This document shows, in pieces, positions 1-8,008 of a DNA stretch of 64,000 bases. How positions within the stretch are numbered: position 1 is the stretch's first letter; every line of letters starts with the position of its first letter. The notes beneath the pieces are model-generated. The model worked only from the letters and a program-made list of their open reading frames with translations, searched no databases and was not told the DNA's origin. Source of the stretch: Vulcanimicrobiota bacterium (GTDB taxonomy: Bacteria; Vulcanimicrobiota; Xenobia; Xenobiales; JADMJV01); contig JAHBVR010000010.1 of assembly GCA_019637395.1 (NCBI GenBank), positions 265,402 to 329,401 on the forward strand. The letters run 5' to 3'. The position numbers and the translations under genes are program-made.

Positions 1-136
1 GGCCGCCTCCGGGCTGGCCTACGCACTGGTGGCCTCGGGGCAAATCCAGGCCGCCCGGCCATTGCTCGAACAGGTGCGCCGGCGCGACCCGGACTGTGGT
101 GAAGCGGAGCTGGTGCTACGCTTTCTGGCGCGCTAA
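1..136 (+). CDS. C-terminus of a TPR-repeat protein (truncated by window edge)
   Basis: The reading frame is open from base 2 and ends at TAA 134-136. The 44 visible residues (for example ASGLAYALVASGQIQAARPL and LLEQVRRRDPDCGEAELVLR) have the helix-turn-helix spacing and small-residue pattern of a tetratricopeptide repeat: A-Y-A-L, then a Gly, then A-x-x-L-L-x-x-x-x-x-x-D-P. The rest of the protein lies outside the window, so its role cannot be judged. The next 150 bases hold no gene that I can support. Confidence 0.6.
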   Translation, partial: AASGLAYALVASGQIQAARPLLEQVRRRDPDCGEAELVLRFLAR

Positions 137-288
137 AGGATAGACTGGACCCGCTTCAAAAGGGCACGGAATGAAATCCAGTTGGCTGGTCATGAAATTC
201 TCGCTGGCGGCCATCCTGATTCTGAAGCGCGGAGACTAAGGGTTTTCCCCGAGGTCTGAATCGGGACTGGGGATGGTAGACTTCAGAT

Positions 289-681
289 ATGAAAGAAAAA
301 GGACCCCTGGGGCACATCATTGCGGCGCTACGCGCCGTTCTGTGGTTGGGGGCTCGCGGCATTTGTCCGAAGTGCGGACGAGGCCGGATGTTCCGTAGCC
401 ACTTTCAAATTCACCGGGAATGTCCGGAGTGTGGGGTTGTACTGCAGCCCTATGCGGGCGACAGTCTGGGTGTCTACGCCGTTTGCTACTTCCTGACCGT
501 GATCGCCACCGTGCTGGTGATGGCCGCGACTTACTTACTTTTCCACGTTACCTCACCCTACGTCTACCTGGGCCTGTTCTCGGTCACCTCGGGCCTGATA
601 CTGTTCGGCTTCTTTCCCAATATGAAAGGTATCTGGATCGCCTTCGTCTACCTGCTGACCGGACTGCGCCGCCAGCTCTAG
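289..681 (+). CDS. DUF983 family small membrane protein
   Basis: A 130-residue protein. A cytoplasmic head carries two CPxCG knuckles, CPKCGRGRMF and CPECG, which probably bind one zinc. It is followed by the family signature YAGDSLGVY and two hydrophobic segments (about residues 60-82 and 90-110). This order (zinc ribbon, GD motif, two helices) is that of DUF983, a family of unknown function found in many diderm bacteria. The ATG lies about 150 bases after the previous gene, so it probably has its own promoter. Its stop overlaps the stop of the convergent response regulator gene inside one CTAG, so the two genes share their 3' ends. Confidence 0.8.
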   Translation: MKEKGPLGHIIAALRAVLWLGARGICPKCGRGRMFRSHFQIHRECPECGVVLQPYAGDSLGVYAVCYFLTVIATVLVMAATYLLFHVTSPYVYLGLFSVTSGLILFGFFPNMKGIWIAFVYLLTGLRRQL

Positions 682-1535
682 GCCCACATACGCTTATACA
701 GGCCCTCGAGTTCCGAGTTCAGCTGGCGCCGTTCCGGCGGGATGCGGCGCAGGGTGACGGCCAGGCTGAGTTCTTCAGCCGACACCTCAGCCTGCTTGAC
801 CCGTTCCACAAACCGCCGGAAAGTGGCCCGGTCCACTTTCTCCGGAGAACGCTGGGAGGGCGACACGAAGCTTTTGTTCTCGGCTTCCTTGCTGAGGCGG
901 GCGGACCAAAGAGCGTAACGGTCGAGCAGGCGCTTGGCGGCCTCGGCGGTAATGGCCGAGGTGTTGGCTATCTTTAAGTAGTCGACTTCCAATTCTTCCC
1001 AGGCGTCCCACAGGGCCAGCGCGGTCTCGGCGTAGTGGACTTTGGAGCGAATGGCCAGAAACAGGGATTTGAGACAAGCTTCGCGGGCGTTCTGCAGCTC
1101 CGCCAGGGCCTGATCGGGAGCGACCTGGCCGAGCACCCGGGACATGACCTGGCGATACCAGGACCTTTGCGAACGGGACTTGCGAACCCGTTCGACGGCC
1201 TGGCAGATATCGTGGACTTCGAATGGTTTGTAGAGATAATCGTCCACCCGGATCTGCAGAGCGCGCAAGGGAGCGGTCTGATCGGCGTAACCGGTGATGA
1301 CGATGCAGGCCAGGGCCGGGTGCTGCTGTTTGAGAGCTTGCAACACGCCCAAACCATCGGTGGGACCGGCCATGCGTATATCGGATATAACCAGGTCATA
1401 CTCTTTCTCCCGGCCCAGCAGCAGAGCTTCGCGGGCCGAAGAGGCGGCCGTCACTTCATAATCCTGGGATTCCACCGCATCCACCAGCAGTTCCCGCAAA
1501 CTATCGTCGTCTTCCAGTACCAGAACGTGATTCAC
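678..1535 (-). CDS. response regulator with an uncharacterised helical output domain
   Basis: 285 residues. Residues 1-118 are a receiver domain: acidic pocket EDDD (8-11), phospho-acceptor Asp52 in SDIRM, Thr81 in ITGYAD and Lys103 in YLYKPF. The remaining 165 residues are helical and match no DNA-binding or enzymatic output domain that I recognise. The same arrangement, with identical numbering of Asp52, Thr81 and Lys103 and a similar tail, occurs in the regulator at 22146-23090, so they are paralogues. The gene starts 3 bases after the histidine kinase stop codon, so kinase and regulator are co-transcribed and presumably cognate. The tail may mediate protein-protein rather than DNA contacts; that is inference. 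Confidence 0.85.
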   Translation of the reverse strand: MNHVLVLEDDDSLRELLVDAVESQDYEVTAASSAREALLLGREKEYDLVISDIRMAGPTDGLGVLQALKQQHPALACIVITGYADQTAPLRALQIRVDDYLYKPFEVHDICQAVERVRKSRSQRSWYRQVMSRVLGQVAPDQALAELQNAREACLKSLFLAIRSKVHYAETALALWDAWEELEVDYLKIANTSAITAEAAKRLLDRYALWSARLSKEAENKSFVSPSQRSPEKVDRATFRRFVERVKQAEVSAEELSLAVTLRRIPPERRQLNSELEGLYKRMWA

Positions 1536-1538
1536 CGA

Positions 1539-3683
1539 TTACTCCTCACAGATCGGCAGTTTAATCACAAAACAGGCACCCCCTCCCGGGGCCGGCTGGT
1601 AATTCAATTCACCCCCGTGGGCCACCAGGATTTCGCGCGAGATGGAAAGTCCCAGACCCACGCCGGCACCGACGTCGCGGGTGGTGAAGAAGGGGTCGAA
1701 AATGCGATCCACCACTTCATCCGGGACACCCGGGCCATTGTCCAGCACCCGCACTTCCAGCCAGGGTGGCTGGATGACGGTGCGGATGTGGATGCGGGGG
1801 CCGCTCACCCCGGCCAGGGCCAGGCGGCCGTTGACCAGCAAATTGATGAGCACCTGTTGAATTTCCCCGGCGTTGACCTGGACCAGAGCGTCCTCCCCTT
1901 CGAGGATCAACTCGATGCCCTCCAGTTGGAAAGACTGGTCCACCATTTGTACCGAGTCCTGGATGATTTCGGCCATGGAGACCAGCCTGCGACCCTCGCC
2001 GGACTCACGAGAGTAATTGAGCATTTTGCTGACGATGACGCGCATCTGTTCAATGGATTTGCGGGCCGTCTGCAGGCGGGCGGCGGCCTTCTCGGGATTT
2101 TTCTGCAGGTTGGTCATAGCCAGATCCCAGGCCATGCTGATGCTGCCCAGCGGGGTATTCAACTCATGGGCTACCCCGGCAGCCAGTTGGCCGATGGCCG
2201 CCAGCTTGCTGCTCTGCACCAGGCCGGCCTGGGCCTGGCAACGCTCCAGCGCTCCTCCGGCCAGCAGCAACCACAACCGTAAGGCCTCGACTTCAGCCTC
2301 CTCCAGCCCCTCGGCGGCGATAGTGAATTCTCCGCCCGAGAGCGGAAAGGCCATGGCTCCCGGGGGAGGTGTGCCGAGCTTGATGCCGGCGTGGGCCGCG
2401 GCGCACTCACGACCGGTCCAGTGGGCCGCCCGGTCGACGGTGAGCTGCAGAATCTCGCGAGGCTGAACCAGACTGGCCAGTTCACCGGCGCCTTGGAGGA
2501 GTGCTTGCAATCGAGTCACGGCCAGGCTAAGGTCCTTTCGCAGAGCGGCTTGGATATTCAAAGCCTGCACCAGGCTTTCTTGGTGTCGGACCCGATCGAG
2601 CATAACGTTGAGGTAGTAGAAGAAGACCTGCAACGTATGCTTCAATTCCGCACTCAGACACACGGGAACCAGGATCAGCACCAGGCCCCGGTGGGGCAGG
2701 GGCCAAGCCGCCTGGCTGCCCTCTTTGAGATCCCTTAGCCACGGTTCCTGCTGGGCCCAGGCGCTCTGCACTCCAATGCGCACCTCGGCGGCCACCGGGC
2801 TGGAAAACTCCGGGCCGGAGGGCCCCAGCGGCACGAACTCGCAATGGGCGCCGGGCAACTTCTCACGCAGCGCTTTAAGGGCCTGGTCCAAAGCCTGGCG
2901 CTCGGAAAGACCTTGAGCCGACAGTGTTTCCAATAGCTCGAAGGTATCGGCGCGGGCGTCCAGCAAGCGTTGCAGCTTGAGCTGGCGCTCCTCCGTTTGG
3001 CCCAGCATCTTCTCTTGAAACTGGACCTGATTGCGCGCTGAACGCAAGGAACTGTGCTGAGCTCTGCGTTCGTCCAGTTCCACTCCGGTATAGGCCGCCC
3101 GCAACAATCCCAGAATCGGAGGCCAGGTAGCCAACATCAGGGCGGGATGAATGCGCCCCAGCACGGCCGCGCACAGACCCAGGCTGACCAGGGCCGACTG
3201 CTCCAGGGTCAGGGTCGCCCGGTCTCTGCCGGCGCGGGAACGAGGCGCCATCCAGCGCGTGAGCAGGCGTGGCAGGCTGACCGCGGCCAGCCAAAAGAAG
3301 GGAATTCCCCACATCAGACCGAGGGTTCGGGCGGCCACGGCGCACAGGATGGCGGGCAAGAGATCCACTTGCAAGTCAGCCAGGGCTCCGTTGGGGGAAG
3401 CGGGTAAGATGGCGCTACGAAGGGCCAGGGCGCAGGCCAGGCAGGCCAGTACCCAGGGCAGGCCCAGTTGGTCCAAACCGGTCAGGGCTACGGCCCAACA
3501 ACAAGCGGGCGAGAAATAGCCGAGAGCCAGGGGAGTGGCCCGCAGCTCCAGGATGATACTGCTTACCAGAGCGAGGATGGCCAGCTGCGGCGAAGCCGGC
3601 CGGTCGCCGCTCCAGAAAGACCCGGCGATCAGGGCCACGCAGACCACCAGGCCGAGCATCCTGGCCACGCTATTTTCCGCCAC
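1539..3683 (-). CDS. membrane sensor histidine kinase
   Basis: 714 residues. The first roughly 190 residues are hydrophobic and hold several membrane spans; a coiled-coil and a GAF-like region follow (about 190-480). The kinase core starts with the H-box GVAHELNTPLGSIS (phospho-acceptor His506), then the N-box VLINLLVNGRLAL, the G1 box VLDNGPGVPDE, the F-box IFDPFFTTRD and the G2 box GVGLGLSIS. Two N-box residues differ from the usual NLxxNAxxA (NGRLA instead of NA), but the ATP lid looks intact. It should phosphorylate the regulator encoded 3 bases downstream. It is divergent from the pseudopilin operon at 3767, with an 83-base shared upstream region, so it may control surface-filament genes; that link is inferred from position only. 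Confidence 0.9.
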   Translation of the reverse strand: MAENSVARMLGLVVCVALIAGSFWSGDRPASPQLAILALVSSIILELRATPLALGYFSPACCWAVALTGLDQLGLPWVLACLACALALRSAILPASPNGALADLQVDLLPAILCAVAARTLGLMWGIPFFWLAAVSLPRLLTRWMAPRSRAGRDRATLTLEQSALVSLGLCAAVLGRIHPALMLATWPPILGLLRAAYTGVELDERRAQHSSLRSARNQVQFQEKMLGQTEERQLKLQRLLDARADTFELLETLSAQGLSERQALDQALKALREKLPGAHCEFVPLGPSGPEFSSPVAAEVRIGVQSAWAQQEPWLRDLKEGSQAAWPLPHRGLVLILVPVCLSAELKHTLQVFFYYLNVMLDRVRHQESLVQALNIQAALRKDLSLAVTRLQALLQGAGELASLVQPREILQLTVDRAAHWTGRECAAAHAGIKLGTPPPGAMAFPLSGGEFTIAAEGLEEAEVEALRLWLLLAGGALERCQAQAGLVQSSKLAAIGQLAAGVAHELNTPLGSISMAWDLAMTNLQKNPEKAAARLQTARKSIEQMRVIVSKMLNYSRESGEGRRLVSMAEIIQDSVQMVDQSFQLEGIELILEGEDALVQVNAGEIQQVLINLLVNGRLALAGVSGPRIHIRTVIQPPWLEVRVLDNGPGVPDEVVDRIFDPFFTTRDVGAGVGLGLSISREILVAHGGELNYQPAPGGGACFVIKLPICEE

Positions 3684-3766
3684 CGCCCTGATGTTCCGTG
3701 GCTCCTGCCCGAAGTCCTGGAAGCTCCGGGCAGGCCGTCCTCGGCAGTTCGTAGAATGTCTGGGCT

Positions 3767-4540
3767 ATGAGACGGGTGCGGGGGCTGAGCATGATCGAGA
3801 CGCTCTTTTCTCTTTTCTTCATCGCCACCACTCTGCTGCTCACCAGCCAGTTGCTGATCAGCGCCACCCAGTTGCAGCATGAGGTGGAGAAGGCCATGGG
3901 TGGGGCTCACCTGGCCGATCAAATTTTGAGCCAGGTACGGGCCAATGCCAAGAAGAGCGGCAACATGCCCACTCCGCAAAGCGGCGAGAACTTCGATTTT
4001 CCCGGCTATCAGTACCAAATCGAGGTGGTCAAAGCCGGTCTTTACTCTCCTTGTAGCACCCGAGAATTGCAATTCCCCGTGACAGAACGCCGCTGGATTG
4101 CCGATCCGGGGTGCCAGGTCAAAGTTACCGTTACCTGGGAACCGACCAGCGCCCGCAACCGGGCCGTGGCTTACGCCCTGATCTTACGGGAGTTGCCCAG
4201 GGTGAAGGAGCTGAGGGTCGACGCCGACGGGGGCAACACTCTGCCGGTAGCCAAAGATGGCACTGTCCAATACACGGCCAGGGCTGTCGACTCGGGGGGC
4301 CGAGAGGTTCCCGGGGTCTTCTTCAGTTGGTACTGCGCCCCCCGCACGGGCAATGGTTTGGCTGAGGCCAAGACGCGGGACGGGCGGACGGGACAGTTCA
4401 CGCACGTTTACAGAAACCCGTATCGCCCTGCTCCCACCTACTTCCCAGCCGGCAGCGAGTGCCTCTTGCGGACCCGGGCGCGCATCAACGGGAAGGAGTT
4501 TGAGTGCGACAGCAGCGCCATTCCTCTCACCGATATCTAA
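3767..4540 (+). CDS. prepilin-like protein with Ig-like region (GspI/PilV-like)
   Basis: 257 residues. The short basic leader MRRVRG is followed by LSMIETLFSLFFIATTLLL, a type IV prepilin signal: cleavage after Gly6 leaves Leu1 and the conserved Glu at +5. A hydrophobic spine helix follows. From about residue 145 the protein contains a beta-sandwich-like segment (DADGGNTLPVAKDGTVQYTA) resembling bacterial Ig-like repeats, unusual for a minor pseudopilin. It is the first gene of a plus-strand operon; the next start codon lies inside its 3' end (37-base overlap). By order and size it resembles the minor pseudopilin GspI/PilV of type II secretion or type IV pili. A prepilin peptidase would be needed for maturation and is not in the window. 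Confidence 0.8.
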   Translation: MRRVRGLSMIETLFSLFFIATTLLLTSQLLISATQLQHEVEKAMGGAHLADQILSQVRANAKKSGNMPTPQSGENFDFPGYQYQIEVVKAGLYSPCSTRELQFPVTERRWIADPGCQVKVTVTWEPTSARNRAVAYALILRELPRVKELRVDADGGNTLPVAKDGTVQYTARAVDSGGREVPGVFFSWYCAPRTGNGLAEAKTRDGRTGQFTHVYRNPYRPAPTYFPAGSECLLRTRARINGKEFECDSSAIPLTDI

Positions 4541-5079
4541 AAGGCGGATTCTCGGTGCTGGAAGCCCTGATGACGCTGGGGCTGATCTGCCTGGTGCTGT
4601 CGATTTTGGGCAGTTTGTTTTCCAGTTACAGCCGCCTGCTCTTGCGCCAGGGTGACCGCCAAAAGTCCCTGCTCGGCTGTCAGGTGGCGGTGGACACGAT
4701 TCGGCGCGACCTGGTCTCTTGCATCAGCTTCTCGATCCCGACCCCAGAAACGTTGCACGTTGAGCAGATCGATCCGCTGGTCAGCTCTCGTCTGCCACGA
4801 CCGCTGCCCGATTCCGCGCCAGCCGACTGGCGGCCCCACCTGAATGAAGAGCGCTTAAAAATAGACTACCGGCTGGCTCGAGGCTCGGTGCTGCGCAAGA
4901 TCATCCGGGGCGGCGGAAGCAACTTCGAGGAAAATGTGACTGACGAAGTCGATGGGCTGGATTTTGACCTGACCACCAACGGCACTCTGCGGGTAACGGC
5001 GACCGCCCTGATTCAAGGCAATTTGAAGCGCTGGAGTGTGGAAATCGCTCCCCACCTGCCTGAGGAGCTCTACCCGTGA
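4504..5079 (+). CDS. prepilin-like protein (GspJ/PilW-like)
   Basis: 191 residues. The leader MRQQRHSSHRYLKGG is cut after the second Gly, leaving FSVLEALMTLGLICLVLS, a textbook class III signal with Glu at +5. After the spine helix come a cysteine-containing globular region and the phrase VAVDTIRRDLVSCISF, which is typical of GspJ/PilW minor pseudopilins. ATG 4504 overlaps the upstream gene by 37 bases; the overlap is needed to keep the basic leader. The stop TGA is embedded in the GTG start of the next gene, so the two are translationally coupled. Confidence 0.8.
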   Translation: MRQQRHSSHRYLKGGFSVLEALMTLGLICLVLSILGSLFSSYSRLLLRQGDRQKSLLGCQVAVDTIRRDLVSCISFSIPTPETLHVEQIDPLVSSRLPRPLPDSAPADWRPHLNEERLKIDYRLARGSVLRKIIRGGGSNFEENVTDEVDGLDFDLTTNGTLRVTATALIQGNLKRWSVEIAPHLPEELYP

Positions 5080-5558
5080 CCCCCCGTGGCTTTTTACTCC
5101 CCCTGGCGCTCCTGATCGCCATGTTTTTCGGTATCATCGGAGGCGCCTTCCTCTACAGTCAATCGATTCTTTACCGCGGCACAGTAGGAGCCAATCTGCT
5201 GCTCCAGGCCCGCAGCCTGGCTGAGGTGGGCGTTGAAGACGCGCGCTGCAAGCTGCAGCGAGACATCGATTTTCCGCCGGCCGGCAGCGAAGAGCAAACC
5301 GAGTACGCCTATGCCGAAACCTATATGGATCCGATCACCCGGGTGCGAGCCGGCAGCTATACCGTGGTGTTGGACCAAACTCACGCGAAAGCTCCCTACT
5401 TCGTACTCGTGGTGCGTTCGACCGGCAGCGCCTCGAACGGAGACATTGACGTGATTAAAACGATTGTGGCTGAACTGGATGTCAGTCCTAAGGATCGGGA
5501 TGACCCGACCAAGGATAATCCCCACTATCTGCAAGTGCTGAATTGGCAGGAAAAATGA
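5076..5558 (+). CDS. PilX/GspK-like pilus component
   Basis: 160 residues starting at GTG 5076 in a GTGA overlap with the gene upstream. The N-terminus MTPRGFLLPLALLIAMFFGI has the Arg-Gly leader and hydrophobic helix of the PilX/GspK class, which typically lacks Glu at +5 (here Leu). The segment LLLQARSLAEVGVEDARCKL after the helix matches the usual PilX pattern (A-x-x-A-E-A-G-x-E-x-A). It is too short for full GspK. It is likely a minor component capping or initiating a pilus-like filament together with its three operon neighbours. Confidence 0.7.
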   Translation: MTPRGFLLPLALLIAMFFGIIGGAFLYSQSILYRGTVGANLLLQARSLAEVGVEDARCKLQRDIDFPPAGSEEQTEYAYAETYMDPITRVRAGSYTVVLDQTHAKAPYFVLVVRSTGSASNGDIDVIKTIVAELDVSPKDRDDPTKDNPHYLQVLNWQEK

Positions 5559-7528
5559 AAAGACGCGCAATGAGTCTAGCGGAACTGATGGTAGCCATGG
5601 GCATCATGGCACTTTTGACCGGCTTGGCGGTTTTGCCGCTGCGAGCCAAGTCGCCTCTGGCCAAAGCCAATCCTGACGCAGTGGCCACGGTGCTGTCCAG
5701 TGAGCTGCGCTCGGCCCGCCTGCGGGCCATGTCCAAGTCGATGCCGGTGGGTGTGATCATTCCCAGTCAGAACGGGAGCCGAGGCCATTCTCAGTCGATT
5801 TACGTGCTGGAAGGCTATCTGCCGGGAGCCAGCCCGCGCAATCCGATCCTACCGCCGGAGCCACCTCCCAAAATGGTGCGAGTTCTCGATTTTTCCAAGG
5901 AATATCCGGGCGTTTACATCTACGCCGGCGGCTGGGACGTCGACAGCGCCGCCCTCACCGAGCCCACCCTGACCCCCGCCATCGGTGATAGCCTGGGGAC
6001 TTCCCTGGAAAATTGGACCAAGCCCACCAACAAAGATTACCAGTTGGTCTTTATGCCGGACGGCCGCGTCATCAGCAATGACCTGCCCCATTTTGACGGA
6101 AACTTCCACCTGGTGGTGGCGGCCAATCTCAGTTACACCACGACCGGGCCTCCACCCGGGACGCCCAGCATGACCACCTCGCCGGCCTATTTCAAATTGA
6201 CCGGCGTGCATCAGCCCATCACGCTGTCGATCAGCCTGCAAGGTGGAGTGGCCAGCACCAAAGCCTTGCTGGCCAGCACCGGAGTGGTCGACTGCCAGGC
6301 CGGAGCTCCAAGCATTCCGGCCGCTGGAGCCCCTTTGCTGAGTCTGGTGGTCAACTCCCCGCCCCAGGTGGCCGACGTGACCATCATGCCGCCGCCCAAT
6401 CCCGATCCAGATCTTTCGGGAGGATTTGATGCCGTAGTCCGACCAGATGGCTTCCTGACACTGGTGATTCGCATTGTCGATCCTCAGGGAGATCAGGTTT
6501 CCTGTCAATGGAACGATGAAGAGGTGGGTGGAGCACGCACCGGCTCCTTCACCATCCCCCCGGGCAAGCAGAGCATCGAGTACGACGCCGTGCAGGGCTG
6601 CTGGATAGCCTCGGCCATCTGGCAACCTCCCGTGGACGCCCGATCGGGCGATCGATTTCGCCTGACAGCCACCGTCAGCGATCCGCTGGGGGCCAGCTAC
6701 ACCCTGGACGGCGACGCCGCCATCAAGGTGGAAACCCGTAACGCCGGGCGCTTCTTCTTCAGCGACCAGGGCTACGTGTGCAGCCTGAACGGTGACGGCA
6801 GCGGCATTCGCCGCCTGGCCCGCGGCACCGACCCGGAAGTTTCTCCTGACGGCTCCATGGTGGCTTTCCTGCAAGGTACCGACGTGGCCGTCATGCAATC
6901 GGACGGCTCCCAGGTCAAGGTGGTGGCCACGGGTGAATTGGGCTCGCCTACCTGGTCTCCGGACGGCCTCTACCTGGCCTTCGACCAGGGCGGCACGGAA
7001 GTAAAATTTGTGCGGCTGCACGACAAAAAGGTGTCTACGGTGGCCTTGCCGGGCTCGCGTCCGCGCTGGTCGTCTCGGGATGTGCTGGTTTACCAGCAAC
7101 CGGGCACCACCGTGACCCAACTGACCACCGCGCCGATTGTGGCCGGCAACCTCTTTCTGTCCACCCCGGTGCCGCCCACGCCGACCATGATCACCCTGCC
7201 GGCCCCGCACGACGCCAGCAATGTCCAAAACGCGGCCTGGAGCAGCGACGGCGGTTACCTGACTTTTCAGACCAGCGCGGGCATTCTTTCCTGCGATGCG
7301 GCCGGAACCACCGTGGTGGAACGCTATACTCCCCCTCCGGGAAGTACCGCCCAACGGAGTTGGATGATGGTGGGCGAACCGGCTACCAAGATGGTCTTTG
7401 TGGAAAGCAGCAGCGGCAACGGCAAGCTCAAGATGTGCAACGTAAACCTCTCCGACGCCAACCCGGCTGGAGCCACGGTAGTGTTGCGCACGGGCCAACT
7501 CGACGGGTCCTGTTCTTGGGTCCCCTGA
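5555..7528 (+). CDS. prepilin-type protein fused to a TolB/PD40-like beta-propeller
   Basis: ATG 5555, in an ATGA overlap with the previous gene and preceded by AGGAAA, is preferred over the in-frame TTG at 5543; the product is then 657 residues. The N-terminus MKRRAMSLAELMVAMGIMAL is a prepilin signal with Ala at -1, Met at +1 and Glu at +5. Residues about 30-230 are GspH-like or unknown, and about 240-400 look like a beta-sandwich. The last 270 residues contain WD40/PD40 blades such as DPEVSPDGSMVAFL, PTWSPDGLYLAFD and NAAWSSDGGYLTFQ. A propeller fused to a pilin spine would display a ligand-binding disc on a filament or the inner-membrane platform. This is unusual: minor pseudopilins are normally 150-250 residues long. 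Confidence 0.75.
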   Translation: MKRRAMSLAELMVAMGIMALLTGLAVLPLRAKSPLAKANPDAVATVLSSELRSARLRAMSKSMPVGVIIPSQNGSRGHSQSIYVLEGYLPGASPRNPILPPEPPPKMVRVLDFSKEYPGVYIYAGGWDVDSAALTEPTLTPAIGDSLGTSLENWTKPTNKDYQLVFMPDGRVISNDLPHFDGNFHLVVAANLSYTTTGPPPGTPSMTTSPAYFKLTGVHQPITLSISLQGGVASTKALLASTGVVDCQAGAPSIPAAGAPLLSLVVNSPPQVADVTIMPPPNPDPDLSGGFDAVVRPDGFLTLVIRIVDPQGDQVSCQWNDEEVGGARTGSFTIPPGKQSIEYDAVQGCWIASAIWQPPVDARSGDRFRLTATVSDPLGASYTLDGDAAIKVETRNAGRFFFSDQGYVCSLNGDGSGIRRLARGTDPEVSPDGSMVAFLQGTDVAVMQSDGSQVKVVATGELGSPTWSPDGLYLAFDQGGTEVKFVRLHDKKVSTVALPGSRPRWSSRDVLVYQQPGTTVTQLTTAPIVAGNLFLSTPVPPTPTMITLPAPHDASNVQNAAWSSDGGYLTFQTSAGILSCDAAGTTVVERYTPPPGSTAQRSWMMVGEPATKMVFVESSSGNGKLKMCNVNLSDANPAGATVVLRTGQLDGSCSWVP

Positions 7529-8008
7529 ATGAGCCAATCACGACGCCGCGTCCAATTCTCCACCTCCTGGAGCGAGCGCCTGAGCCGGCTGCGCCTGGAC
7601 CGCTCCAGCTTCGTGATAGGCTTCTGCCTGCTGGGGCTGGCCGGAGGGGTCCGCGTGCTTCAGGGTGACGCGAAGGCCACGAGCGGCCCTTCTCGGGGCC
7701 CGGCCATGAGACAATTTGATTTGAAAGTCCAGGGTGAATTTACTGGACTGAGTCCCGCCCAACTTCAAGAAACGGAAGTGACCCTCTATTTTCCGCAACT
7801 ACCCTACAAAGTCACCAGGGATTGGGACGAACTGGAGCACCCTCGGCCGGAGGCTTTCGTAATGCCTGTCCAGTTGCGGGCCGCGGCCTCCGCCAGCCTG
7901 TGTTACCTGCGTCTGCAAGTTCGCGACCAGACTCTGCAGGCCGGCAAGATTCAGGTGGAGGCGGGTAAACCGGCCGCCAGCTTCCCGGCCTTTCAGGTCA
8001 AACTCTAA
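7529..8008 (+). CDS. unrecognised single-span membrane protein
   Basis: 159 residues beginning directly after the stop codon of the propeller pseudopilin gene, so it is the last gene of that operon. About 27 basic N-terminal residues precede one hydrophobic segment (SSFVIGFCLLGLAGGVRVL); the rest is predicted to lie outside the cytoplasm. It contains the phrase LQETEVTLYFPQLPYKVTRD, and no domain is recognised. Topology and operon position suggest an accessory of the filament system, perhaps with a GspL/GspM or PilO-like placement, but I see no family signature. Its 3' end overlaps the convergent GspF-like gene by 4 bases. Confidence 0.6.
   Translation: MSQSRRRVQFSTSWSERLSRLRLDRSSFVIGFCLLGLAGGVRVLQGDAKATSGPSRGPAMRQFDLKVQGEFTGLSPAQLQETEVTLYFPQLPYKVTRDWDELEHPRPEAFVMPVQLRAAASASLCYLRLQVRDQTLQAGKIQVEAGKPAASFPAFQVKL

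Noticed and set aside
1035..2282. 415-codon plus-strand frame opposite the response regulator and kinase
   Set aside because: Both minus-strand genes show intact catalytic motifs; the plus frame has none.
5849..7537. 562-codon minus-strand frame opposite the propeller pseudopilin
   Set aside because: Codon shadow of a convincing plus-strand gene with a prepilin signal and propeller blades; the antisense product is His/Gly/Arg-rich and featureless.
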